The translations under genes and the position numbers were made by a program. Below are positions 1 to 10,215 of a stretch of 64,000 bases of DNA, one piece after another. The stretch is from Dromaius novaehollandiae. Taxonomy: Eukaryota > Chordata > Aves > Casuariiformes > Dromaiidae. The stretch is taken from contig NC_088113.1 of assembly GCF_036370855.1 (NCBI RefSeq), positions 16,078,501 to 16,142,500 of the forward strand, given 5' to 3'. How positions within the stretch are numbered: position 1 is the stretch's first letter; each line of letters starts with the position of its first letter. The notes under the pieces were generated by a model. The model ran no database searches. It was not told the origin of the DNA and saw only the letters and a program-made list of their open reading frames with translations.

Positions 1-564
1 ATACTTAAACACAGAGACTTCATTAATGGAGCAAAGTAGTCTTTCTTTGGCATTCTTCTTTCCTGAGAGCATGCAGAATGGGTTAGCCACTGAAGGAAAA
101 AGCACTCTTTCAAAAGCAAAGAAATTGTTTGTATTTAGCAAATCCATTTCTCTTGCTTTTGTGTTGAGATTAAGTTAATCACACTTTAATTCACTCAGAA
201 TAAGGAATTCCCAGGGGCAAAATTTTGTGGGAAGAGATACATTTTATATTATAATATTATAAAGTTATACAACTTAAATATAATCCACTGTGGAGGGAAC
301 TGCATCACAGCACAACTTCACATTTCGCCTATCTGCAAACTGAACCCAGTTCAGGACAGCACTTAAGCACAGGCTTAACTCTAATTGGTTTCACTGAAAC
401 TTCAGCATGCGCTTGAAATTAAGCCAGTGCATGAGCATTTTTCCTGATTAGTAATGCCTCCCTGAACTGAAGCCAGAATGTGGTCAAGTGGCAGAGGGAG
501 GATGCCAGCTCTTTCAGTGCAGCACTCTTGGGCTTCTGGAGAAGTATTTCTATTATTCATCCCT

Positions 565-665
565 TCTCTTATTTGTCTGTAAAATGGGTATAATTACATA
601 TAGTTGTTTTACCAGCCTGATGCTCAGTTCATGCCATTTGCAAAGTGCTCTGAATTCACTGGATG
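565..665 (+). repeat. MIR-like SINE remnant (3' part)
   Basis: The stretch tctgtaaaatgggtataatt matches the MIR segment that normally reads tctgtaaaatggggataat. About 50 bases later comes gcaaagtgctctgaattc, matching the MIR tail around aaagcgctctgag. Order and spacing are as in MIR. It is an old, diverged copy. Confidence 0.55.
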
Positions 666-1053
666 TTTCTGAGTTATTCTTCTAATGACGGCAAGCAATG
701 TACTACATATGTTAGCTCTCACCGCAGAGCATCACCCTGGGTTTTCTGTACACAACAGAGCACAACCACGTATGAAATCCTGCACATCCTAAGAGGGAAC
801 TCAGCTGACCTGAAACTCCCCACGAGCTCAGGATCTACATAAGAGCTTTTCAAAACATCCTTTCACCACGTAACTTCAGGCACACTGGAAAACAGGTTCA
901 GACACTGCATTACACGGCTTTAGCCTAGCTTTCTTCTGAAGCTGTGATCATCGTCTTATCTGTCTCACGTCCACAACTAAAATGGTGAAGCACTCATGGT
1001 GGGTTGCCTATAAAGTTTTTTTGCAGCACTAGAAAAGTAAATATTTTGTTCTT

Positions 1054-1140
1054 GGAATCACGGAATCATTTCTTTCTCCTGTAGTCCAGGAGAGTCCATC
1101 CCACCACAGCTTTTGGCTCTGACTGGCAACTTCGTAGTAT
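1054..1140 (-). repeat. Possible CR1 LINE 3' end, strongly decayed
   Basis: On the minus strand the sequence ends atgATTCCGTGATTCC, two units resembling the 8-bp terminal repeat ATTCTRTG of avian CR1 elements. The adjoining 70 bases show only weak resemblance to the CR1 3' UTR, so this is tentative. Confidence 0.3.
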
Positions 1141-4100
1141 GAAATCATTGCCAAAGCAAAACCTAGATATTTTAATCAAAAGTGGCTTTGCCGCACCATG
1201 GTAGGCACTTGACTACAGTCAAAAAGTACAATCATAACGAAGCGGAGAAACCAGATTCCCAGGCTTAAGTCAGACATGGCCACCCCACTGGGTGAAACTT
1301 CACCTCGCTCTTTGTGTTACCAGAGCGGCCGACTCCTGCCAGCAAAGACGCTGTAGTTTGGGTAAACTGTTCCTCCTAATCCACGCCAGCTGCCCCGACT
1401 CAAGACGGGCCACACAGGAGCGAGAGCAGTTGCTGAACCCTGTGCTCAGCCTCGCTCTGCTTCAGGGAAATTCCCGTCTCTGCTAGGACACAGGATTATG
1501 CCTACAGATTCAGGAAAGAAACAGCAGCAGGAACGCGAGGCAAGAGAGAGAGCGTTGTGGTCAGGAAGGTGAGAAGAAAGATGTGGACTCCTGCACCTCA
1601 AAGGTCTTCTTCAGTATAAGCCATGTTTCAATAAAATGGCTTCTTAAAACTGCCCTAAGTTGCTGTTCACCTTGAAGAAGACCAGGCCTAGCCCTGTAAA
1701 TGGGCCGATGGGGCTTGATCCTGCTTTCAGAGAAGTCAGTAAATAGGAAAGAGCCCATAATATCAACAACACAGGATCATGACCTTGTTCAGAAAATTCC
1801 CTTCTCCACAAACAGAATAAACTGACAATAAATGCTGGATCTGGAGAACGAAGGGGGACGAAGGAGATACAGGGATACAGGATACTCGCTACGCAAATGA
1901 AGTGAAGCAAGGAAGACACAAAAGAGCTGCCAGAGGACTAGGGAAGTGTGAGGAGAAATCCCGGCACCAGCGGCAGGCGCGAGTGCAACTTCCCAGGAGA
2001 TCTGCAGCCAATGTCCCAGGAGAGGGGACAAGCGTGTGCAGGGGGACGGTCCCACTGGGAGCTGAAATCACGGCCGTCACGGGGTCCCTGCACCAATTCC
2101 TCCCGTTCACACAAACCTCCAGGGCAGAGGACGGAGGAAGAGGGATGGTTCATCAGGCACGGTAGGAGCTAACGGGATTACTGTTACGTCCCTTCTTCTT
2201 CATCATCGGCAAGCACTGAAACGTGCAGCCGGGTTCGGACCACAGCAACTCACTGTGACCGGTCTTGCTGCAGAAGACTGGCACAGCGAAGTGCAGAAGC
2301 AAAAAGCAAAAGGAGGAGACGCAAAGAAGGGCAATGTAGAGCTTTTTTCCTCGAACGCTGATGGAAGTGTAAATTCGATTTTCATGCCATAGGAAACCAC
2401 GAGGAGATGATCTCTAATCTCCTGGATATCTAGCTGGTGAGAGACTGGTGAGAACACTTGGGGGAAGGCATTTCCCTTCAAAAACCAAAGCAAATCAACT
2501 CAGTCCAAGGCTTAACAATAACCATGATTCAGTTAAAACGTTCTAACCGGAATTTATATTCTTACTGAATGGGAAATATTACATCTATCTTCCCTAATTC
2601 AGAAGAGATGGAAACTCATTAGAAAATACTGCACATGGTTTTGAAATTAATGGCACGCTGTCATTTCAAATACATAGAGCACCCATGCAGTTTTGGCAAT
2701 TCCCTCAAACCTCTGTGCAGAGACACTCTATTAGCGGCTATCATGGCCATTTTTAATAGTGATGGCTAAGCATATTTTTTCCTGGAGGGCTTTGAAGAGC
2801 GGAACTGGTAATCAGGCAATGGCTTGGCTATAAAATGCCAACCTCATTTCCAACATCTGAATCACTCGCGCAGACCACGAGCACCGAGAGGACCACCCAC
2901 CACGTGGTATTAGCATAAACATAGCGTTTACCCAAGGCAAAAGGAGCAACGGGAACCGGCGGCAGCTGAGAGCAGGACAACAAAACACGGCGAGGGGGTG
3001 GAGGGACGGGGTTACGCGGGGAGATGGAGAAGCCTGGTCCGCGCAGCCAGGCCGAGCAACAGCCAGGGCGCGATGGACGCGATAACTGCCCATAAATACT
3101 CACACGGCGTCAACGCCACGGACGGGAAGGAGCGCCTTACCGCGAGTCCAGGGGGGTCTGCCTAAGCGCTGCTGAAAATCCCAGCCCAGGAAATGAGACG
3201 ATAACCCCCTAAAGCAGGAACCATCCTTTTGCTCTCCGTTTAGCCTCTACCACGACAGGTCTGCACCTGGCACTGCTGCAACGGTACTGTGCACCATCAT
3301 AAAAATCGGAGCTAACAGGATCCAAGCAGGCGGCTCCTTGGCTCCCGCGCAGCCCAGCAGCGGCGGACGAGAAGGGCGGTCAGAGCCACAGCGGACGGTA
3401 TCCTCAAAAAAAGTTCCCTGGAAAGGTGGTAATCCGATACACAACCCGCACCAGAAACACACACGCGTTTAGCCTGTGATCCCAAGCGACCACGGAAAAA
3501 GGTTACTTGTTCAGCCCCAGCACAGAATTTGAGTTACTTTTAACATGTGTTTTGGGGTCCGGGTGTGGTTTCTAGATAGCCTGAAATTTCAGCCTACTGT
3601 TTTGCCTGTCAACATTAGCCAAGTTTTGATGTGTTCCAGTTCTCTTAACATTGCCGACAGATGCCAAAATCAAAGCTGACACTCAACCTACATGCTGCAT
3701 AATCTAATAACGGGACTTGCGCTCCTCAAAACTGACAGAACTTCGTAATTTCTCTGCCACAAAACCTTGCTGTCATTTATATTTTCGTTAGTCTTTTCCA
3801 ATGAGTCTAATTGAGAAAACTATTTTTTTCCTCGGAAAAAGCTCCTCTGGAAAGCTTTAAAGACATAGCGCCATTGTGTTTTTGTATCAATGGGGGGGAA
3901 AAAATGCTTAAATGCCACAGCCTGCCAGGGTCCAGCACTTGGGGATTTGGTAAGAGTGGAAACAAGGTGAATCTGGTTGTTTTGTGGGGAGTTTGGTGTG
4001 TAAATTGATCTAAAACACAGGGGTGAAAGCTCATTTCTGAGGGATCTCTGCCACCGACGTGGACGAGGCCAAGACGTCACACGTTTGTCAGTGCTTCGAA

Positions 4101-4460
4101 TCACCCAGCAGAAACCGGGGGGACTTTTCACTGGTCAACCAAATGTAATGGTTTAGGATCCACTCGAGTTTAAAGTATTGTTTTAAAAAATAAGACTTAA
4201 ATCTCAGGCACATCTCTTCACACACTCAGTGGTGAGACTTTGCCGATTTATGTACCCCCGCACCAAGCGTAAGGGAGCTGAGGGCGGTCGCCGAACCCAT
4301 CCCCACGTCTGCCTGACGGTGCCACGGGAGCTGAGCTCCACCGCCGCCTCCTCGGTTTCGATTGCAGCCCAACCATGATGATTTAATAAGCTACTCACTG
4401 AAAATGAGAAAACATCAGTATGAAGGACATTATTATCACGCAATTGCCCTGCTAAAATGC

Positions 4461-4474
4461 AAAAAAAAAAAAAA
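4461..4474. repeat. A14 homopolymer
   Basis: Fourteen consecutive A residues in otherwise mixed sequence. No retroposon body is recognisable upstream. Confidence 0.9.
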
Positions 4475-5939
4475 GATGATGAATCTCAACCCTCTTAGCA
4501 CTTCACAATCTGGAGCTTTGCAATTTCAAACAGACAGCAGCATTTTTATCCTAATACACAGAAACAGACATTTCCTAATTTTGCAGTTTAGTGCATGAGA
4601 TCTTTTAACTGCCTACAGAAAAAAAACCAGCCTGCAGATTACTAAACCCTCTGATCTTATACAATTTGGTAGAGATGGAGCAGGTCTCTGCACTACATTT
4701 TCAGTTTCGGGCAGCACTCAGCCTGCAGAAGATGGGTTACGCATTAAAGTGATTGCTTTCTGCCTGTCGGTTTTGTGGCATTATTAAATCTGAGGTGCAT
4801 TGTCTTAAAATCACACAGTTAGGAATTGTCTTTTTACATAGCTTTATCTTCCTTACTAAACAAGTAAGGAAACCAAAGGAATCATGTAATAGCACCGCAT
4901 AGGCGCTTCCTCGTTTTGAGACCCATTTTAGCACTGACTGCATCTCACCCATGAAAGCGTTGTCTTTATAGACGACATATGCTCTGTTGTGGGGAAACAC
5001 AGGATCCCACTGAAAGCAAAATCTCTTTCCAAACTTTGTTCTGCCAGATGCAACCTCCTCTAGCATTGGATTCCAGCTTTGGTTTTCTTCATAGCAATTG
5101 CTGGCTTTTGAAAATCTCCTTACTCAACAATTTGTGCTTGTGGGGAAAATATAGAAACCACACTTTATTTTTTTCACTTGTGCTTTTTTTACATCTCAGC
5201 CCTGTCTTTATCTATATCCATATACTTTGTAGCATGGCTAAGCTGTAATTATGGGAAGCACAAATACAGCCAAATCAGAAGATCCAGTATAATACATTAG
5301 TTGTTGATTTTTTGGCTAGCCTGAGAAATGAATAATAAAAAATACCAATGTGTTAAAAATAAATTAGCTAAGTAAACATTGCCCAAAATAAGCATCTGTA
5401 CCAAAGACAATGATGTCAATTTATTAGTAAATACACATATGCATGTGTAAATACACACACATAAATCTATAATTAACTTAGTATCATCCATGAGATTCTC
5501 TTCCTAATCTCATCATTGAATGCAACTGCTGATCTTATCGCAACACTGTAATTTTCAAACTTAAAAATAAACACTGAGAGCAAGAATAGATCTTTTATGT
5601 TAAAACCATCTAGGAGAAGCTACACATGCAAAATATCAGTGTGGTGTTACTGGAATGCAAAGACTTTAATGAAACCCTAGGTAAAAACTCAGCAAGTCTC
5701 TGAGGACTTCTCCAAGAATGAGTGGTTCTTTGCTGAAGGAGGCTCCAAAATCAGATCCAGTTACCTACCTGAAGTGCTTTTACTACTAATTATGCGCAAG
5801 TGTCACGCTGATGCTCAGTGCTATGCAAAAGACACGATGCCAGTCTTGCTCGCAGTGAAGTTACTGGCAAACCTTGCCTTGATTTTCATGGATCTCACTT
5901 AGCTATCTAAATACACATTTTAAGGTCCAACTTTTCTTA

Positions 5940-5992
5940 CCAAAATCAATGGAAATTTTGTCACTGACATCAGATGAAGCAAGCACGGGGTT
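5940..5992. repeat. Palindromic 'cccattgacttcaatggga'-type repeat copy
   Basis: The order tcaatggaaattttgtcac ... gacatcagatgaagc follows the palindromic family: a gtcaatgg arm, a gttttgcc-like centre, then a gacttcaat-like arm. It is diverged. Other copies are listed through the window. Confidence 0.4.
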
Positions 5993-6949
5993 TAAATTAG
6001 GTTGGACTAAAATAAGATGTATGAGGATTTAAGAAAACAGTATTCAAACTAGAAGTGAGTAATCTTATGTAACGCAATATAACATCTCTGAGCAGAGCAA
6101 CTTGAGCAAATATATAGAGAGGGAGAGTACATATTTCTCAACCTGTTTAAATCTTATATATGGGGGACAACAACATGGCAAAGACCGCGCGGGAGAGCTG
6201 AGAAGTGACCCTACAGAAACGCACATGGACTCCCTTCCGTAGCCTGGTCCTTCACTCTTAATGCAAGTAACTTGCAATAGCTCCACCATGCACTCCTTGA
6301 GGAACGACCACCAAACCCAGCCTCGCAGTTCCAGAATCAGGGTGACATCCTTCTCCCTCAAAGTCTGGATGAGTAAACGAAGCGAGAGAAAGACTGCAGC
6401 AGAGAACGGTGCCTGGATTTCCAGTGTCCAGGCTGCTCGGTGGCCTCAGGAGCATCCTCCCCACCTGCTCCTCCTGCTCAGCGCTGCAGACTCTCGGCCA
6501 AGGGTCCCCAGTGCACTTCGTCGGGAAACGCACTGCCTGAGCAGGGGGAGCCTCTTGGCCTCTGCTTTTTGCCCCGAACACAAATCACTTTTCCACAGCC
6601 CAGCTGTCTTTGTCCTCCCCACGGCCCCTGCAGCCAGACCCTTCCCTTCTGACCCTGCTGGGGGGCTCCGAAACGCGCCCCGCCGAAGGGAGCGGCCCCG
6701 GCGGCCGCCCCCGCTGCAGGGGCCGCGCCTCCCCCGAGGGCGCGACGGCGGCGCAGCCCGCGCCGGGGCGGCTGCTGGGGGCTCCCGGGGCGACTCCCCG
6801 CGGGGCGGCACAGCCGCGCAGCACGCCCGGGGCCGCTGCCCGCGCACCGGCGAGGGCGAAGCAGGGCAACGAGCCAGGAGCCGGGGCCCCGGGCGCCGCC
6901 TGCCCCCGCAGCCAGCCCGGCCCCGCCGAGCAGCCTGCTTGCGCCCTGC

Positions 6950-7040
6950 GCGCAACTTCCATGCACCCTCCTCGTGCAACTCCCATGCCCGCTCCGTGCC
7001 ATTTCCATGCGCTCCCTTGCAGCCTCCCTGCACCCTCCCG
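6950..7040. repeat. 22-bp minisatellite, four imperfect units
   Basis: Four consecutive imperfect copies of a unit like tgcaacttccatgcaccctc begin near 6950, 6974, 6996 and 7018. Each holds a TGCA or TGCC start, a CCATGC-like centre (CCTGC in the last unit) and a C-rich end. It lies within the first 200 bases of the presumed intron 1. Confidence 0.6.
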
Positions 7041-7139
7041 CCGCTCCGCCGGGGGCAGGGGGAGGCGGCGGGGAGCTCCCGGGGGGGGGGACCCTTGCGC
7101 CCGCCGCCCGCTCCGCTCCCCTCCGCCGGTGCCACCTAC

Positions 7140-7176
7140 CTAGGAGCAGCGCGGCGAGCCACCAGCGCCGGGCCAT
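7140..7176 (-). CDS. First coding exon of an unidentified signal-peptide protein (partial gene)
   Basis: Reading the minus strand from 7176, an ATG sits in a near-perfect Kozak context (cccgccATGG) and opens 12 codons plus one base: MARRWWLAALLL, then the first base of a Gly-like codon. Two arginines and two tryptophans precede a Leu/Ala run, the n-region plus hydrophobic core expected of a signal peptide, so the product is probably secreted or a type I membrane protein. A consensus-like donor (TAG|GTAGGT) follows, with GT at 7139-7138, giving a phase-1 intron as is common after signal-peptide exons of immunoglobulin-type and cytokine-receptor genes. The exon lies in the largest CpG island of the window. 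The frame stays open upstream to about 7674, but only because the DNA is GC-rich; that part is better read as 5' UTR. No later exon is recognisable in 1-7139, so intron 1 exceeds 7 kb. CTX/CXADR-type or CD47-like genes share this layout, but I cannot choose among them. Confidence 0.55.
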
Positions 7177-7500
7177 GGCGGGCGCGCTGCTTCCCGGCCG
7201 AGCTGGCGGCAGCGAGCGGCGGCGCCCGCGGGGCTCAGCGGGGCGGCGCGGCCATGGGCCGCCCCCGGCGCTGCCCCGGCCCCAGCCCCGGCCCCGCTCC
7301 GCTGCGCCGCGGCACCCCGCCGGCTGCGCGCTGAGTGCGGCCGCGCTGGCTCCGTCGCCCCGCTCAGCCGCAGGCTTTGCAGCAGGCAAAAAAATAAAAA
7401 AAAAAAAAGGGGGGAAAAAAGATATTAACGAAAGAAAAAAAAAAAAAAGAAACCCACCCAACCCGCCTCCGCCGCGGAGCGCGTCCCCCAGACGGCTGAT
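7177..7500 (-). other. Probable 5' UTR / core promoter of the minus-strand gene
   Basis: This is the segment immediately upstream of the ATG at 7176 on the minus strand. It is GC-rich and includes an A-rich run on the plus strand (7388-7449) that would be transcribed as two poly-U tracts if the start site lies beyond it. The transcription start cannot be placed by eye; any site between about 7200 and 7600 is compatible. Confidence 0.35.
7388..7449. repeat. A/G-rich low-complexity tract inside the CpG island
   Basis: Two long A runs (about 12 and 15 A) flank a short G6 block and the sequence gatattaacg. It reads as T/C-rich on the strand of the minus gene. It is the only AT-rich stretch in the island, and the poly-T runs make a run of phenylalanines in the accidental minus-strand open frame. 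Confidence 0.8.
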
Positions 7501-7655
7501 AGTTTTAATGGAGCTTGGCAGCCACCGGTCCCCGCTGCCAGAGGAGGTGGAGACTCCGCCGCCTTCGCCCCACACGCGGCCGCGCATCGCAGCAGCCCCC
7601 GCGGCCGCCCCGGCCCCCCCGGCCCCCGGCTGGGCCCGGCCGCAGCGGCCGCCCC

Positions 7656-7675
7656 GCGCCCAGGGGGCGCCCACG
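7656..7675 (+). promoter_or_regulatory. Possible CTCF site
   Basis: The core AGGGGGCGC of the CTCF consensus is intact, preceded by gcgccc where the consensus prefers ccacc. It lies at the upstream side of the CpG island, a common CTCF position. In DNA this GC-rich such a core can arise by chance. Confidence 0.25.
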
Positions 7676-8535
7676 GCCCGGGGTGGCGCCGCGGCCCGGA
7701 GTGGCGCAGCGGGCGGCCGGGGGGGCCGGAGCGGGCCGCCCCTCAGCGCCGACCCCCGTTAACGGCCAGGCCGCTGCGGGCGCCCCGGGGCTGGGCCGCG
7801 ATCCGGCCGGGGCGGCAGAACCGCTATGCCCGCGGCCACCTCAGAGGGGCCCTCCCGCCGCGGCCTCCCGCCGGCCCGGCCGCCCCAGGCCCTGCAGCCC
7901 GCGGGAGCCCGCCGCTTCGTCGCCTCGGGACACCCTGGGTGTCCCCGGAGGGACTCGGCCATGAGGCCCCCGAGTACCCCAGGCTGGCAGGAGGGGCCCG
8001 GTGTGGTGGCCCCGGGAGGCTGCTCGGGGCCTGCCGTCCCACCAGGCCCCTCGGACAGACGGGGTGGTGACCCGCCACGGCGTGGGCTTGGGCGCCGACC
8101 TGCACCTGAACGTGCCCGCCACAAAACAGCGCTTTCCCTCGTGGTCACAGTGATTAGCAATGAACAGGGAGCAAAACGCTGGCTGAAGACGAAACCAGTC
8201 GCCTACTGCCCTTGGAACAAAGCGGAGCAACACGCGTCCTCCTAATCCATGCACTGGGTCCCCTGTCGCAGCAGCGAGGGGAAGAGGCCGAGATACAACG
8301 ACCGATAGTCTAACGCCCACTCCAGCGTCTGCACTAAAGGCTGAGGTTTAGCGTGTGTTTCTGGACTGAAAAATTAACTCAGTTCACTTTTTGCAAGTGA
8401 GACTGGCACAAGTGAAGTTAGCGCATGCCCCCAGGAGACCCCATGGCTCTGCAGACACCCTTTTCCATACAAAACTGGCTATTTCTCTGGGTGAAGGGAA
8501 ACTTTAAGGAAGAAAAAACGCAGCAACCCCTTTTC

Positions 8536-8595
8536 CAGGTCCCACTGACTGCAATGAGAGGGAAAACCTGAGGCCTGATTCTGTGCTCACATACT
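8536..8595. repeat. Palindromic repeat family relic
   Basis: ggtcccactgactgcaatga followed by aggcctgattctgtgctcac. Both the cactga(c/a)t.caatg core and the 'ggcctgattctg' phrase recur in this window and in archosaur ancient repeats. Diverged copy. Confidence 0.35.
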
Positions 8596-9384
8596 TGCTG
8601 AGTAGCTATGGCTGTTCCAGAAGGCTGGAGCCAGGCCTCATTGCTGCGATGTTATTACTTTGACAAAAATAACTCACATCTTTAATGCAAAGTGGGACAA
8701 ACTTATCTGTCATGGGTGTATAAATAATTAAAGTTTAATGACACTTGCCAAGATAAAAATAACAAAGTGCATTTGTAATGCAGGCACTCCTTTCTCTAGC
8801 TGATGTTTTTATATCTTTTTGTTTCTCAAATTCCCCAAACTAGTCATTCTCAGTAAAAGTCCAAGTCACTGTGGTTTTACTACATTTACGAATACATAAA
8901 TTACAAAAGACACAGGGAGAAATGCCCTATAACGTTGCTAGAGAAAAAGAAAACATTTTGCAAGACGTTACCTTTACGAAGCAGGACATGCTCTTTTTGG
9001 ATCCAGTCCACTAAAACACTGAAAAATTATGATACAAATAATTTTCTACTAGCAACAAACTCCATTTCCGGATGTGCACTTCCCATAAGATACTTCACTT
9101 ATAAAGGCTTCCAATGTGCTGATGCTGGTTTGGTTTTGCTGCTGTCAGACTTCTTTTGGAATATTTTGAGAGTATTTCTTGAGGGGTGGGGGAGCAAAAG
9201 CAAAGCCGTTTCAGAATAGTTTTTGCACAGGTGTTTGAAAATTATAATAATCATACGCGAACTGTCACGAGCTTTTATCATACTAATGTACAGAAACAGG
9301 CTTCATTCATATGTCCTCTTTCATCCCTGCTGCTCCCAAAGGACTTTGTCAAAGTAACCAGGTTATAAGCGCGTTTGCTTTGGC

Positions 9385-9480
9385 AGAGTTCCCCCTGCCA
9401 CCGCTCTGCGGCGGGGCTGGCGGAGGGGGGCGATGCAGCTGCTTTGCAGCCCGCCGCCCCGCACGGATGGCACGGGTACC
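9385..9480. other. Short GC-rich patch
   Basis: About 100 bases of CpG-rich sequence including cggcggggctggcgg, isolated in AT-rich DNA. It is too short to call a promoter and has no associated start or splice signals. Confidence 0.4.
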
Positions 9481-10154
9481 GTGGGCAATTAGGAGCACCA
9501 GGAGGATTTCGGCAGGCATCTACTCTTCCAAGCTGGAAGTCTGCCAGGACATCAGGCTTAAATTCCCAGCTCATGTAAAAATTGCTGGGTAATCTTCAGC
9601 TCCTGCGGAGGACCAGCTATATAAAAATGCCTATAATTTTTATTATCAAAAAATTACAGACTACCTGCTGGGCAGAGCACGTGGAGGGAAACAAATGATT
9701 GCAAATACCCTGTAATTCCGACAGAACCGTGTGGCCTGAGTCGCACATTCAAAGTGAATGTAAATTGTTCCTGCGCTGGTTCGGGAGCGCTTTACTCGCG
9801 GTGCTGTAAATACTAACACAGCTGCAGGGTGGCTGGGAACCAGACCAAGGTGTTTTTGCATTAGCTATGCTTCACTTGCCTGGCACCTTGTGTAACGTTC
9901 ATTCCTGTGCACAACAGGTACAGAGCGTTCGAACTCAGAGTCGTGGCAGTGATACAGGGCAGTGAATCACCAAGCTTCGAAGGCCAAATATTTTCTCTTC
10001 CCCTTGCCAGACTAGCAAGGATGGGCAACCACCCATAAAGGTAGAAGGCCCGGAAGATACGTGAGTCAACAGCCCTGCAAATATTGTTTGGCTGAATAAA
10101 GTAGACACTCAGGTCCCCAAAAGTCATGGCCATAAGCCATAAGCTTCTGAAGTT

Positions 10155-10215
10155 ATAATAATAAATAATAGTGTATTTAATAGTATATTTTATAGTATAT
10201 TATAGTACTAAATAG
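10155..10215. repeat. AT-rich tandem repeat (TAATAGTRTATTT units)
   Basis: Several imperfect units such as atagtgtattta, atagtatatttt and atagtatatt follow one another. A local slippage product. Confidence 0.65.

Larger units (their letters stand above)
1..6649. other. AT-rich non-coding DNA, presumed intron 1 of the minus-strand gene
   Basis: No convincing exon is seen on either strand; the longest open frames are about 100 codons and match nothing I recognise. It holds a MIR-like SINE 3' end (565-665), a possible CR1 end (1054-1140), a moderately GC-rich patch with scattered CpG (about 2930-3470), an A14 run (4461-4474), a short ACACAT-rich repeat (5429-5465) and one palindromic repeat copy (5940-5992). 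Confidence 0.6.
6650..8110. promoter_or_regulatory. Main CpG-island promoter
   Basis: About 1.45 kb of dense, undepleted CpG with many GGGCGG/CCGCCC boxes, standing sharply against AT-rich DNA on both sides. It covers the minus-strand first exon at 7140-7176 and extends about 500 bases into the presumed intron and about 900 bases upstream. No TATA or CCAAT box is evident near the expected start, which fits a dispersed CpG-island promoter. Long open frames cross it on both strands (for example 6261-7334 plus and 6478-7674 minus). Their Pro/Arg/Gly/Ala composition shows they are products of base composition. A divergent plus-strand transcript is possible but nothing specific shows it. Confidence 0.75.

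Noticed and set aside
7140..7176. Assignment of exon 1 to CXADR, CD47 or JAM2
   Set aside because: Exon size and phase are compatible with CTX-type genes, but thirteen signal-peptide residues are too few and too variable to name a gene.
6261..7334. 357-codon plus-strand open frame through the CpG island
   Set aside because: Pro/Arg/Ala/Gly-rich composition follows GC content, with overlapping equally long frames on both strands and no domain.
6478..7674. 398-codon minus-strand open frame containing the exon-1 start
   Set aside because: It runs over the splice donor and through poly-T tracts. Only the 13-residue segment at 7140-7176 has start and splice signals, so the rest is read as UTR and intron.
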